Positions 9,890-19,230 of a DNA stretch of 64,000 bases are shown piece after piece; within the stretch, counting starts at the first letter, position 1; each line of letters opens with the position of its first letter. The notes beneath the pieces are model-generated. The model searched no databases and was not told the DNA's origin. It worked only from the letters and a program-made list of their open reading frames with translations. Location: the NCBI RefSeq assembly GCF_006782915.1, contig NZ_VCNP01000016.1:1-64000 (forward strand), in the 5' to 3' direction. The stretch is from Streptomyces calvus. Lineage in GTDB: Bacteria; Actinomycetota; Actinomycetes; Streptomycetales; Streptomycetaceae. The translations under genes were made by a program, and so were the position numbers.

Positions 9890-9924
9890 GGGCCGCACGC
9901 ACGGGGCCGTCGTGCGTGCGGCCC
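9890..9924 (-). terminator. Strong hairpin between the Esx genes and the 156-aa gene
   Basis: A perfect 14-bp stem (9890-9903 pairs with 9911-9924; arms GGGCCGCACGCACG / CGTGCGTGCGGCCC) with a 7-nt loop. It lies in the 316-bp gap 9785-10100, which otherwise holds no gene that I can see. It is placed to terminate or attenuate the small-Esx transcript and stabilise its 3' end, so that small Esx products could be made in excess over downstream genes. Confidence 0.6.
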
Positions 9925-10100
9925 TGCCCTTTCCGCTCGCCGCGCCGGACGTCAGGGCCGGCGTCCGGTGCGGCGACGGGGTGAGGCGGGCCCGGAGGCC
10001 CGCCGTGGCGATCATCCCGGGGCCACGGGACCACGGGGTCCGGCACGGGTCGGTCGTAAGGCACCGCACCCCACGGCCGGGCTGATCCGAACGGCAGACC

Positions 10101-10409
10101 CTAGCGGGCCCGCACGTTGCCCCAGTTGTCGGCGCTCCTGCGCTCGTCGCGGGAGTGGTTGTCGTGGATGGTGCTGATCAGCTCGCCGTTGTCACCGAGG
10201 AGCAGGGCCATGTTCTTGGTGGCCTGGTCCCACTCCGCCTGGACCTCGCGGTACGTCTGCTGGTCCGCACCCTCCCAGGACATGACGAGCGGCTTCAGCT
10301 CGTCCTCCAGGTTGTTGAGGGTCTTGATGATCTGCTGCGTCTGGTCCATCAGCTCTTCGACCGCCTGCCGGACCTTGGGGTACTGCACGTCGATGATGCC
10401 GTCGGCCAT
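10101..10409 (-). CDS. WXG100-family Esx protein
   Basis: A 102-residue helical hairpin protein with W45-E46-G47 between two helices (VMSWEGADQQTY), which defines the WXG100 family of type VII secreted proteins. These form dimers and are exported by EccC. The start ATG 10409 has an AGGAG site 5 bp upstream. A partner gene lies 94 bp upstream (10504-10839). The C-terminus is basic (NWGNVRAR) and lacks an obvious YxxxD/E export signal, so that signal may be supplied by the partner. Confidence 0.88.
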   Translation of the reverse strand: MADGIIDVQYPKVRQAVEELMDQTQQIIKTLNNLEDELKPLVMSWEGADQQTYREVQAEWDQATKNMALLLGDNGELISTIHDNHSRDERRSADNWGNVRAR

Positions 10410-10503
10410 GACGTCTCCTCTCGGGGGGCCGGGCGCCGTGGCAGCCCGGGAAGCTCACGGATACGGCCTCACCGCAGGGGGGCCGGCGCCGCGTGGGGGT
10501 GGG

Positions 10504-10839
10504 TCAGCGCAGCGCTTCGAAGACGCCCTGGCTGGTCTTGCTGTTGAGGACCTCGGTCAGGTCCTGGTTCTCCTGCGCCAGACGGTTGGCGGAGGTCACG
10601 TTCTCCTGGAGAGCGTCGACCATCTTGCTGATCTGCACGACGACCTTCTGCGCCTCGGCGTTCCAGCTGCGGAACAGCTTCAGCAGGGCCTGGCCCTCGT
10701 CGCCGCCGACGCCCGAACGCGCGGCGATCTCGGCGACGTTGTTCTGGATTTTCTCGACCTGGTCCCGGGCCGACTCCAGGGAGGAGACGCCTCCCAAGCC
10801 CTTGGCATAGTCCGCTTTCCTCGCGGCACTGTCAGCCAT
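10504..10839 (-). CDS. Esx-like protein with degenerate WXG motif (WNA)
   Basis: The 111-residue product starts at ATG 10839 with GAAGGGAA upstream. It has two long amphipathic helices separated by a turn at W59-N60-A61 (FRSWNAEAQ), where WXG100 proteins have Trp-X-Gly. Size, helix content and position beside a clear WXG100 gene make it the probable heterodimer partner. It is the first gene after a 692-bp leader containing the likely operon promoter. Confidence 0.8.
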   Translation of the reverse strand: MADSAARKADYAKGLGGVSSLESARDQVEKIQNNVAEIAARSGVGGDEGQALLKLFRSWNAEAQKVVVQISKMVDALQENVTSANRLAQENQDLTEVLNSKTSQGVFEALR

Positions 10840-10887
10840 GTCGTGTTCCCTTCGTTCAGGCGAGTCTCGTCGCACCGTTGCCCGCTG

Positions 10888-10917
10888 AGGCTAAAGAGAA
10901 CCTGGTGTTCCGCGCAA
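10888..10917 (-). promoter_or_regulatory. Candidate promoter of the esx operon
   Basis: On the minus strand TTGCGC (10912-10917) and TAGCCT (10888-10893) are separated by 18 bp, a fair match to an actinobacterial housekeeping promoter. It would give a start about 40 nt before the ATG at 10839. Judged by eye only. Confidence 0.35.
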
Positions 10918-11335
10918 CGCGTGCAGGGAAGATTTGAGGTTCGGTCAGCCCGGCGGAATTGTCGTGTGTGGCAATGGAGTTGTGCGCAGGTTGCGGCCGG
11001 ATGAACGCGCACGCCGGGCATGGGGAAGCGTGACGTGCGCTGTTGCGTGTCGGTGCGCGATGCGGGCAGAAAGCGGGCACGGAAGGGCGGCGAAACGGGC
11101 ATCACCCGAGTCCGTTTCGGGTCTGCGCCCGTCCACGGCATTCCGCGGAGGTGGTCGGCACGAGATATTTGAGCTGTATTTGAGACTTCTTCTTCCTGTC
11201 CGCACCCATGACGACTCCACCGATCTCGCCGTGTGGTCGCCGAGTTCGGTCCGTGGTGAATTTCTCGCACCGGTTGTGTTTCTCTTTTTCTCCGGCCGTA
11301 CGTGTTCCCTGCCCGAACCGGTGTGCGCCGGACCG

Positions 11336-11380
11336 GTGTGTGACAGATCGGTGTGTGACAGATCGGTGTGTGACAGATCG
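11336..11380. repeat. Three perfect 15-bp tandem repeats
   Basis: GTGTGTGACAGATCG occurs three times head to tail at 11336, 11351 and 11366, followed by partial copies. It lies in the leader between eccB and the esx genes. It may be a binding-site array or simply a slippage tract. Confidence 0.9.
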
Positions 11381-11461
11381 GTGTGCGCCGGGTCGGTCGC
11401 GGGCGGCGGTGCCCGCCGCTCCCGCGCCGCGCACCGTCTCCGCCCCCGGCAGTCCCGTCAG

Positions 11462-11525
11462 CCCTGTCGGCCCTGTCCACCCTGCCCTGTCGGCCCTGTC
11501 CACCCTGCCCTGTCGGCCCTGTCGG
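11462..11525. repeat. 23-bp tandem repeats next to the eccB stop
   Basis: Two full and one partial copy of a 23-bp pyrimidine-rich unit (CCCTGTCGGCCCTGTCCACC then CTG), starting at 11462, 11485 and 11508. It ends 7 bp before the eccB stop codon, in the 3' untranslated region. Confidence 0.85.
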
Positions 11526-11531
11526 TCCCGT

Positions 11532-13088
11532 TCAGCCTTCTTCCTTCTTCGCGGCTTCGGCTTCGCGCCGCTCCGTCGCGGTGGCACCGGCGCACTCCGG
11601 TGCGGTGACGGCGGGTTCGGCGGCGCCCGATGCGGCGGCCTCGTCGAGGTCGGCGCCGGTGGGGAGGGACGCGAGCAGCGGCGCCGGGACGGAGCCGATG
11701 TCCGAGGCCTGGTAACCGAGCGCGTCCAGCGACTTCTCCGAGGAGACGCGGTACTTCACTCCGTTCTCGGCGACCAGGTACGTGGTGCCGGCGTGTGCGG
11801 CTCCGCTCGCGTGCAGGGCCCGCACCAGGGCGCCGTGGCCCGGCCGCACCACCGTGGCGTCGGTGGGGACGCAGGCCTTCTCCAGCGGCCCGGCGGTGCC
11901 CTCCGACACCGCGACCGGCGCGAGCGCGGTCAGCGGGACCAGTACCGACCTGATGCGGGCGCCGCCGTCGCCGCCGTCCACCTGGGCGCAGAGCGCGGAG
12001 CCGCGCGGCACGGACTGCGGGACCGGCGGGGCGTCCGGCAGTTCGGCGGAGCCCGCGCTGCCCGCGTCCTCGGCCCCGTGCTCGCGCAGCGCGTCCGCGC
12101 CGACCGTGCGCACCTCGGGCGACTGCCCCTGGTAGGCGTCCCGCTGGGTGGCCGGGTCGCCCAGCACCAGGGCGGCGCCGAGCCGGGTCAGCGGCACCAG
12201 GCCGTCCTCGCGCAGCAGGTGGTAGGTGCTGCCGCCGCCGGGCACGCTGACCTTGAACAGCTGCCCGATCCGGCTGGCCTCGCCGCCGAGTTCGGGGCCG
12301 TCCTGGCCGCGTCCGGGCACCTCCGGCGGCTTGAGCGCGGGTCCGGGCGCGAGCGCGTCGAGGAAGGCCGCCGAGACGGGGACCGCCTGCTCGGAGCCGT
12401 AGCCGAGGGCGTTGCGGGCGTCGGAGTCGCGGTCCAGGGGCAGCCTGCTGCCCCGCCACACCAGGTACTCGGTGTCGTCCGGGCCGCGCACCAGGACGCC
12501 GCGGTCACCGCCGATGCCGCGGGAGTCCACGGGCGCGCCGGCCACCACGGTGGTCGCGCCCGGCTTGTTGACCCCGGTGTTGCGCACGGCACCGGAGGTG
12601 TCGGCCAGTGCCCCCTCCGGCCCGCTGACGCACATGTGCCAGGCCCCGCCGTCGAGCCGGTCGGCGGCGGGTACGGACTCGGGTGCGCCGGGGATGCCGA
12701 CCGGGGCGCCCACGGGCACGTCCCGCAGCGAGGCGGTGCGCACGTCCGCGGTCGGCAGGGCGGAGCCGCCGATCAGCCGGGCGGAGGCGTAGTTGCGCAC
12801 CGGGTGCAGTACGCCGTCGGTGCCGGTCCACAGGTAGCGGGCGCCGGTGTCGCGGTTGACCACCAGGTGCTCGCCGTCGCGCCAGCCGTCGTTGCCGCCG
12901 GGCCGCAGCAGGCCGTAGACGGTGGCCCCGGCGCCGATCAGCACGGTGACCAGGACGCCGAAGACCACACCGCGGGTGGTGCGCCCGAGCGGGCTCTCCG
13001 GGGCGTCCGGGTCGGCCATCAGCAGGCCCGAGCTGAGCCTGCCCATCATGAAACTGTGGGCGTGTACCTGGTCGCGTTTGGACTGCAC
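11532..13088 (-). CDS. eccB: Type VII secretion protein EccB
   Basis: EccB is a core subunit of the type VII secretion membrane complex, with one transmembrane helix and a large outer domain. The 518-residue product has the diagnostic N-terminus QSKRDQVHAHSFMMGRL, one membrane helix at about 40-62 (GVVFGVLVTVLIGAGATVYG), and extracytoplasmic repeats (HLVVNRDTGARYLW, YLVWRGSRLPL, STYHLLREDGLVPL, YLVAENGVKYRV). The start is GTG 13088 with AGGAGAGG upstream. It follows eccD by 46 bp and is probably co-transcribed with it. Confidence 0.95.
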   Translation of the reverse strand: MQSKRDQVHAHSFMMGRLSSGLLMADPDAPESPLGRTTRGVVFGVLVTVLIGAGATVYGLLRPGGNDGWRDGEHLVVNRDTGARYLWTGTDGVLHPVRNYASARLIGGSALPTADVRTASLRDVPVGAPVGIPGAPESVPAADRLDGGAWHMCVSGPEGALADTSGAVRNTGVNKPGATTVVAGAPVDSRGIGGDRGVLVRGPDDTEYLVWRGSRLPLDRDSDARNALGYGSEQAVPVSAAFLDALAPGPALKPPEVPGRGQDGPELGGEASRIGQLFKVSVPGGGSTYHLLREDGLVPLTRLGAALVLGDPATQRDAYQGQSPEVRTVGADALREHGAEDAGSAGSAELPDAPPVPQSVPRGSALCAQVDGGDGGARIRSVLVPLTALAPVAVSEGTAGPLEKACVPTDATVVRPGHGALVRALHASGAAHAGTTYLVAENGVKYRVSSEKSLDALGYQASDIGSVPAPLLASLPTGADLDEAAASGAAEPAVTAPECAGATATERREAEAAKKEEG

Positions 13089-13134
13089 GGCCTCTCCTCA
13101 ACTCCAACTCGTGTCTCGCGGCGTCCGGGGGCGG

Positions 13135-14544
13135 TCAGCCGAACAGGCCGCGCAGCCAGCCGAAGAGGCCCGCCACCCAGAGGCTGAGCGGCAGCAGCGC
13201 CACCGCGAGGCCGGTGTGCGCGAGTTCCGCGGCGCGGCCCCAGTACGGCAGCATCCGGCGGCCCGGCACCGTCCAGGCGGCGACCACCAGCGCGGCCGCG
13301 GCGGCGAGCAGCACCACGAACACCACCACGCGGCCGTCGCCGTCGCTGTCCACCGCCCAGGCGCGGGCGAGCAGCAGCAGCCCGAGGACACCGGCCGCGG
13401 TCAGGGTCAGCCGCTGCCCGATGTGCACCAGGCCGCGGGCGTGCAGGAGCAGCAGCAGGCTCAGCGCGAGGGCGGTGAGCACCTCGGGCAGGTCGGCGTG
13501 CTCGGCGAGGACGACCAGGGCGGCCGCGGCGATGACGCTCGTGGCGGCGAACAGCGCGGTCACCCAGCGGCCGGCCAGCTCGGTGCGTTCGGCGACCTCG
13601 TCGCCCGCGTAGGGCTCGATGCCCTCCTGGAGCTGGGCGGCGGACGACGGCAGCGCCGGCATCCGCATCCCGGCCAGCTTGAACGCGAACGGCGCGACCG
13701 CTCCGGCGGCGAGCGCGACCACCGTCGCCACCAGTGCCGCCGCGGCGGGCACGTCGAGGCCGGTGTAGCCGATCAGGGCGCCGGCGATCGCGGTGGCCAC
13801 CGACACCACCGCGGTGGCCAGCAGCGCGGGGGCGCCGACGGCGGTGGCGGCGAGGGCGAGGATCGCGCCGCCGGCGCCCGCCGCGCCCGCCGCGAGCAGC
13901 CGCGCGCCCGCGACCCGGACGGCGTCCGGGCCGCTCAGGTCGCCGCCGGGCAGCAGCCAGCCGGCCAGCGCCAGGCAGGGCGCGACCAGCAGGCCGAGGG
14001 TGGTGGCGGAGAGGCGGTCGCCGACCGCGCGGCTGGCCGAGCCGGCCCCGGCGAGCAGCAGCAGCCCGGTCAGGGCCGCGCAGGCGGAGCGGGAGCCGCC
14101 GGAGGCGCTGGTCACGCCGGGCCACAGCACGAGGACGAGGGCGGCCGCGACGGTGGCCACCACGGTGCCCACCAGGAACCCGCGGGCCGCACCGGCGTGC
14201 CAGGTGTGCAGCCGCCGGCCCGCGGTGTCGGCTATGCCGTCCACCAGGTCGTCGAGCCGGGCCTCCGGCAGCGCCTCGGTGTGCGGGCGCAGATGAAGCA
14301 CGGCGCCGTCGGCGAGCCCGGCACGGGCGAGGGTGGTCTCCTCGTCGAGGGGGGCGTCACCGAGCCGCTGCAGGACCCAGCCCGCGTGGTCGAGACCGGC
14401 CTCCTCGGCCTCCTCGCCGACGTATCGCAGCAGCGTGGGCAGGAGGTCGGCGACCGGCACGTCGGCCGGGACGGCCAGATCGACGGAGACACTCGGCGCA
14501 CGTACGGTCAGGCGGCACAGTTCGGCCACCGCGCTGTCGGTCAT
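13135..14544 (-). CDS. eccD: Type VII secretion integral membrane protein EccD
   Basis: EccD forms the membrane cavity of the secretion complex. The 469-residue protein has an N-terminal ubiquitin-like domain (about 1-90; LCRLTVRAPSVSVDLAVPADVPVADLLP and AVLHLRPH) followed by about eleven hydrophobic segments to the C-terminus, the family's normal architecture. I start it at ATG 14544 because homologues begin just before LCRLTV; a GTG at 14592 in the same frame would add 16 basic residues. It is divergent from eccC across a 406-bp spacer. Confidence 0.94.
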   Translation of the reverse strand: MTDSAVAELCRLTVRAPSVSVDLAVPADVPVADLLPTLLRYVGEEAEEAGLDHAGWVLQRLGDAPLDEETTLARAGLADGAVLHLRPHTEALPEARLDDLVDGIADTAGRRLHTWHAGAARGFLVGTVVATVAAALVLVLWPGVTSASGGSRSACAALTGLLLLAGAGSASRAVGDRLSATTLGLLVAPCLALAGWLLPGGDLSGPDAVRVAGARLLAAGAAGAGGAILALAATAVGAPALLATAVVSVATAIAGALIGYTGLDVPAAAALVATVVALAAGAVAPFAFKLAGMRMPALPSSAAQLQEGIEPYAGDEVAERTELAGRWVTALFAATSVIAAAALVVLAEHADLPEVLTALALSLLLLLHARGLVHIGQRLTLTAAGVLGLLLLARAWAVDSDGDGRVVVFVVLLAAAAALVVAAWTVPGRRMLPYWGRAAELAHTGLAVALLPLSLWVAGLFGWLRGLFG

Positions 14545-14950
14545 CAGCAGAACTCTCGGCTTCCGTGGGAACTTTGACCGGAGGACTTCCACCGGCGAAG
14601 GGGATGTGCGAAGAGTACGGAAAGCCCGCGCGGCCGGGAACCGGGGGCCCGCGACGACGAATTGTGTCCGCGCGCCCGGCCGACGCCTCTCCCACGTGGA
14701 CAGGTCGCGTTCCGTGAATGCAGACTACTGCCTACGCCCGCCGGATCGCGCTACGGATCGGACTCGATGTCCGGTATGGAGTTGGCTGTCACGGGAGTTA
14801 CCCATCCCCTGCTGTCGGCCCGGAACATTCACCCGGTGTTCACCGCCTCACGAGGAAGCCGGAGAATCAGCGCGGTTCGGTGTTTCCGCTCCCGTGTGCG
14901 CCGCTATTCGGTGCGGGCCGGAAAGCCACTGAAACCGGAGGTTTTGTTCC
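14545..14950. other. Divergent promoter region between eccD and eccC
   Basis: A 406-bp spacer between two divergently transcribed machinery genes. I see no convincing gene in it. It should hold both promoters, but no clear -35/-10 pair or operator stood out by eye. GGAGG at 14937-14941 is the ribosome site for eccC. Confidence 0.5.
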
Positions 14951-17900
14951 TTGAGTGTGGTGTTGTTTCGCCGGCCGGCCCGCAGGCGCGGACCGGAGAT
15001 GCCCGAGGGGCAATTGACCCTCCAGGAGCCGCCGGTCCTCGCGGAGACGGTGCCCGACACCTCGGCGATATGGACATATCTGCCGATGGCGCTGATGTCG
15101 GTGTCGATGATGCTGATGTTCCTGCGCCCCGGCGGCGGGAACGGCGTCTTCATGTATCTGGCGATGGGCGTCATGGCGCTCTCCGCCGGTGCCATGCTGC
15201 TGGGGCAGCTGATGCGCCGCTCCAGCGAGCGCAAGCAGCGGCTGAAGGGCGAACGCCGCGACTACCTCCGCTATCTGGCCCAGACCCGCAAGCGGGTCCG
15301 CGCCACCATCACGGAGCAGCAGCGCGCACTGGCCTGGCGCCACCCCGAGCCCGCCTCGCTGCGCTCGCTGGCCCGCACCTCGCGGCTGTGGGAACGGCGG
15401 CCCGCCGACGAGGACTTCGGCGAGGTCCGGCTCGCCGTCGGCGAGCAGCAGCTGGCGCTGACCCTGACCCCGGTCTCCACCCGGCCGGTGGAGGACCTCG
15501 AACCGCTCTGCGCGCACGCCCTGCGCCGCTTCGTCCGCGCCTACTCCACCATTCCCGAGCAGCCGCTCGGCCTGTACCTGCGGTCCTCGGCCCGGGTCAT
15601 GCTGCGCCCGGAGGAGGCCGACGAGGAGCACACCGGGCCCGGCGCCCGGCCGGCCGGGGACGACGGCACGGCCGCGGGCGAGGACGCCACCGAGCCCGTA
15701 CGCGCCCTGGTGCGTGCCGTGCTCGCCCAGCTCGCGGTGTTCCACGCCCCGGAGGAGCTGTGGATCGCCCTGTGCGTCAGCGACGAGCGGCGGCCCGACT
15801 GGGAGTGGGTCAAGTGGCTGCCGCACGCGCTGCACCCGCACGAGGAGGACGGCGCCGGCCAGGTCCGCCGGATCACCGCCGACCTCACCGAGCTGGACGA
15901 CCTGCTCGGCGCCGAGTTCGCCGAGCGTCCCGGCTTCGACCCGGACGCCCGGCCCGGCCGTGACGAGCCGTACACGGTGGTCGTCCTGGACGGCGTCACC
16001 GTCCCCGAGGGGCACCGCTGGGAGGGGCACGGCTACCGCAACGCGCTGGCCCTGGACGTGTCCGGGGCGCTGCGCTGGCGGCCCGGCCGCAACACGCTGC
16101 GGCTGACCGTCGGCCCGGACCGGGTGAACCTGGTGCGCACCGACCGCAGCCGCAAGGAGCGCACCGTGCCGCTCGGCCGGCCGGACCGGCTCGGCCCGCT
16201 CGGCGCGGAGTCGCTGGCCCGGCTGCTCAGCCCGCGCCGGATCAGCCTGGGCACCGACATCTCGCAGCCGCTGGACACCGACGTCGAGCTGACCACCCTG
16301 CTCGGCATTCCCGACCTGCACCGGCACGACCCGCGCGCCCTGTTCGCGCGGAACACCGGCTCCGCCCGGCTGCGGGTGCCGATCGCGGTCGGTGTGGACG
16401 GCCGGCCGGTCGAGCTCGACATCAAGGAGTCCGCGCAGGGCGGCATGGGCCCGCACGGCATGCTGATCGGCGCCACCGGCTCCGGCAAGAGCGAGCTGCT
16501 GCGCACCCTGGTCCTCGGCCTGGCCCTGACCAACTCCTCGGAGACCCTCAACTTCGTCCTCGTCGACTTCAAGGGCGGCGCCACCTTCCTCGGCCTGGAG
16601 GAGCTTCCGCACACCTCCGCCGTCATCACCAACCTCGCCGACGAGGTCGCCCTGGTGGAGCGCATGCAGGACGCCCTGCACGGTGAGCTGATCCGCCGGC
16701 AGGAGCTGCTGCGGGCGGCCGGCAACTACACCTCCGCGCTGGAGTACGAGCGGGCCCGCGCCGCCGGGGCCGACCTGGCGCCGCTGCCGAGCCTGTTCGT
16801 GGTGGTCGACGAGTTCAGCGAACTGCTGTCCGCGCACCGCGAGTTCATGGACCTGTTCGTGATGATCGGCCGCCTCGGCCGGTCGCTCGGTGTGCATCTG
16901 CTGCTCGCCTCGCAGCGCCTGGACGAGGGGCGCATGCACCAGCTGGAGAGCCACCTGTCGTACCGCATCGGCCTGCGGACCTTCTCCGCGATGGAGAGCC
17001 GCGGTGTGCTGGGCGTGCCGGACGCCTACGAGCTGCCGGCGCAGCCGGGCAGCGGCTATCTGAAGTCCGGTGTGGAGTCGCTGACCCGGTTCCGCGCCGC
17101 CTACTCGTCCGGCACCTACCGGCGCCGCACCGGCGCGGTGGTGCAGGCGCGGGTGGCCAGCCAGGTGGTGCCGTGGACGAGCGGCTGGGTGGTGCCGCGC
17201 ACGCTGGACGCCGCCCCGGAGCCGGAGCCGGAGACCGAGGAGAGCGGCGACGAGGAGACGCTGCTCGACGTGGCCCTGGAGCGGCTGCGGGACTCCGGTC
17301 CCGACGCCCACCAGGTGTGGCTGCCGCCGCTGGACGAGCCTTCGCCGCTGGACGCCCTGCTGCCCGGTATCGCGCCCGACCCGGAGCGCGGGCTGACCGC
17401 CGCCGGCTGGCCGGGCACGGGCCGGCTGCGGGTGCCGGTCGGTCTGGTGGACAAGCCGTTCGAGCAGCGCCGTGACCCGCTGGTCGTGGACCTCTCCGGC
17501 GCGGGCGGGCACGTCGCCATCGCGGGCGGTTCGCAGAGCGGCAAGTCCACGCTGGCCCGCACCCTGATCGCCGCGCTGGCGCTGACCCACACCCCCGCCG
17601 AGATCCAGTTCTACTGCCTGGACTTCGGCGGCGGCGGTCTGTCCCAGCTGGCCGCGCTGCCGCACGTCGGCGGGGTCGCGGCGCGGCTCAACCCGGAGCG
17701 GGTGCACCGGGCCGTCGCCGAGGTGATGACGCTGCTCGCCCGCCGTGAGCAGTTCTTCGTGGACCACACCATCGACTCCATGCAGTCCTACCGCCGCCGG
17801 CGGGCCGCCGGGGAGTTCCCCGACGAGCCGTTCGGCGACGTGTTCATGGTGGTCGACGGCTGGTCCACGGTCCGCCAGGACTACGACGACCTGATCACCA

Positions 17901-18997
17901 AGTTCAACGAGATCGCCGTGCGGGGCCTCAACTACGGCATCCACCTGCTCGTCACCACCACCCGCTGGGTGGAGTTGTCCGCGCAGGTCCGTGACCAGGC
18001 CGCCACCCGCCTGGAGTTGCGGATGGGTGACCCGATGGACTCCGAGATCGACACCCGCAAGGCCCGTTCGGTGCCGCGCAGCGGCGGCCGGGGCATCACC
18101 GCGGACAGCAAGATGCACTTCCTCGCGGGCCTGCCCCGCCTGGACGGCAGCGGTTCCCTCGACGACCTCGGCGACGGCGTCGCCCACCTGGTCTCCGAGG
18201 TCGCCCAGCACTGGTCGGGCCCGTCCGCGCCGCAGGTGCGGATGCTGCCGCACCGGCTTCCGCTGGCCGAACTGCCCGCGCCGGAGCCCACCGAGGGCGG
18301 CGGCATGCGTCTCGCGCTCGGCATCGACCAGGACGCGCTGGAACCGGTCTGGCACGACTTCAGCCGCACCCCGCACCTGATCGTGGTCGGTGACACCGAG
18401 AGCGGCAAGACCAACCTGCTGCGCCGCATCACCCGGGGCATCACCGACCGCTACGCACCGAACGAGGCGAAGATCATCGCGGTGGACTACCGCCGTACGC
18501 TGGTGGAGGCCATCCCGGAGGAGTACCGGATCGGGCACGTGATCTCCCTGGACAACCTCCAGGAGACCATCGACGGCGCGGCGCGCGCGCTGAAGACGCG
18601 GGTGCCCGGCGCGGACATCGCCCCGGCGCGGATGCGCCAGTGCGACTGGTGGACCGGTCCGCGCCTGTTCATCCTCGTCGACGACTACGACATGGTCTCC
18701 GGCAGCAACTTCCAGAGCCCCTTCGAGCCGCTCTTCGAGCACCTGACGCTCGGCTTCGAGACGGGCCTGCACCTGATCGTCGCCCGCAGCGCCATGGGTG
18801 CGGGGCGCGGCCTCGGCGACGCGCTGATCCGCCGCCTCGACGAGGCCAACAACCCGGCGGTCCTGCTGTCCTGCCCGCCCACCGAGGGCCGCCTGTTCGG
18901 CAACGCCAAGCCGCTCAACCTGCCTCCGGGCCGTGCCCTGCACATCGCCCGCCGCAAGTCCCGTCTGATGCAGACGGCCCTGGTCGAGGACGCCTGA
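14951..18997 (+). CDS. eccC: Type VII secretion motor ATPase EccC (fused EccCa/EccCb)
   Basis: EccC is the FtsK/SpoIIIE-type motor that recognises substrates and powers export. The 1348-residue protein has two N-terminal membrane helices (about 40-58 and 66-87), then three ATPase modules with Walker A motifs GATGSGKS (507-514), GGSQSGKS (859-866) and GDTESGKT (1147-1154). Matching Walker B strands are FVVVDEFSE, FMVVDGWS and FILVDDYD; the second and third lack the catalytic Glu after Asp, as is usual for EccC. The start is TTG 14951 with GGAGG nine bases upstream. The fused form is normal for Streptomyces. Confidence 0.96.
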   Translation: MSVVLFRRPARRRGPEMPEGQLTLQEPPVLAETVPDTSAIWTYLPMALMSVSMMLMFLRPGGGNGVFMYLAMGVMALSAGAMLLGQLMRRSSERKQRLKGERRDYLRYLAQTRKRVRATITEQQRALAWRHPEPASLRSLARTSRLWERRPADEDFGEVRLAVGEQQLALTLTPVSTRPVEDLEPLCAHALRRFVRAYSTIPEQPLGLYLRSSARVMLRPEEADEEHTGPGARPAGDDGTAAGEDATEPVRALVRAVLAQLAVFHAPEELWIALCVSDERRPDWEWVKWLPHALHPHEEDGAGQVRRITADLTELDDLLGAEFAERPGFDPDARPGRDEPYTVVVLDGVTVPEGHRWEGHGYRNALALDVSGALRWRPGRNTLRLTVGPDRVNLVRTDRSRKERTVPLGRPDRLGPLGAESLARLLSPRRISLGTDISQPLDTDVELTTLLGIPDLHRHDPRALFARNTGSARLRVPIAVGVDGRPVELDIKESAQGGMGPHGMLIGATGSGKSELLRTLVLGLALTNSSETLNFVLVDFKGGATFLGLEELPHTSAVITNLADEVALVERMQDALHGELIRRQELLRAAGNYTSALEYERARAAGADLAPLPSLFVVVDEFSELLSAHREFMDLFVMIGRLGRSLGVHLLLASQRLDEGRMHQLESHLSYRIGLRTFSAMESRGVLGVPDAYELPAQPGSGYLKSGVESLTRFRAAYSSGTYRRRTGAVVQARVASQVVPWTSGWVVPRTLDAAPEPEPETEESGDEETLLDVALERLRDSGPDAHQVWLPPLDEPSPLDALLPGIAPDPERGLTAAGWPGTGRLRVPVGLVDKPFEQRRDPLVVDLSGAGGHVAIAGGSQSGKSTLARTLIAALALTHTPAEIQFYCLDFGGGGLSQLAALPHVGGVAARLNPERVHRAVAEVMTLLARREQFFVDHTIDSMQSYRRRRAAGEFPDEPFGDVFMVVDGWSTVRQDYDDLITKFNEIAVRGLNYGIHLLVTTTRWVELSAQVRDQAATRLELRMGDPMDSEIDTRKARSVPRSGGRGITADSKMHFLAGLPRLDGSGSLDDLGDGVAHLVSEVAQHWSGPSAPQVRMLPHRLPLAELPAPEPTEGGGMRLALGIDQDALEPVWHDFSRTPHLIVVGDTESGKTNLLRRITRGITDRYAPNEAKIIAVDYRRTLVEAIPEEYRIGHVISLDNLQETIDGAARALKTRVPGADIAPARMRQCDWWTGPRLFILVDDYDMVSGSNFQSPFEPLFEHLTLGFETGLHLIVARSAMGAGRGLGDALIRRLDEANNPAVLLSCPPTEGRLFGNAKPLNLPPGRALHIARRKSRLMQTALVEDA

Positions 18998-19024
18998 CCG
19001 GCACGCCGGGAACAGGTCGGTCAC

Positions 19025-19069
19025 GACGCCGACGGGGGTCACCCGATACGGGTGGCCCCCGTCGGCGTC
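19025..19069. terminator. Bidirectional terminator between eccC and the mycosin gene
   Basis: A 20-bp stem (19025-19044 with 19050-19069) with a single G-T mismatch and loop GATAC lies 27 bp after the eccC stop and about 160 bp beyond the convergent mycosin stop. Its symmetry lets it work in both directions. Confidence 0.75.
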
Positions 19070-19070
19070 A

Positions 19071-19144
19071 CCGGCACAAGCACCGGCACAGGCACAGGCG
19101 CAGGCACTGGCACTGGCACTGGCACTGGCACTGGCACTGGCACC
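19071..19144. repeat. Hexanucleotide GGCACN microsatellite
   Basis: Six perfect GGCACT units (19103-19138) follow about five degenerate GGCACA/AGCACC units and are followed by GGCACC. It is non-coding, between the terminator and the mycosin stop codon, and likely to vary in length by slippage. Confidence 0.9.
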
Positions 19145-19230
19145 GTGAACGCGGTGCGGTACGTGCCCGGTTCGGCGGCGGAACGGCCGGGGGCCGGCAG
19201 GGGCGGGGCGGTACGCCGTCCCTGCCGGGG

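Larger units (their letters stand above)
10840..11531. other. 692-bp non-coding leader between eccB and the esx genes
   Basis: This gap has lower GC than its surroundings from about 10860 to 11330. It contains two tandem-repeat tracts (11336-11380 and 11462-11525) and the probable esx promoter near 10888-10917. Open frames across it on both strands lack good ribosome sites or family similarity. It likely carries the regulatory region separating expression of the esx substrates from the eccDB machinery genes. Confidence 0.6.

Noticed and set aside
9785..10069. N-terminal extension of the 156-residue gene
   Set aside because: The frame is open but Pro/Arg-rich without a ribosome site; it contains the strong hairpin, and ATG 9784 has a good site.
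11336..11380. Tandem 15-bp repeats as a CRISPR or coding repeat
   Set aside because: There are no spacers between units, and frames through them have no start or family similarity.
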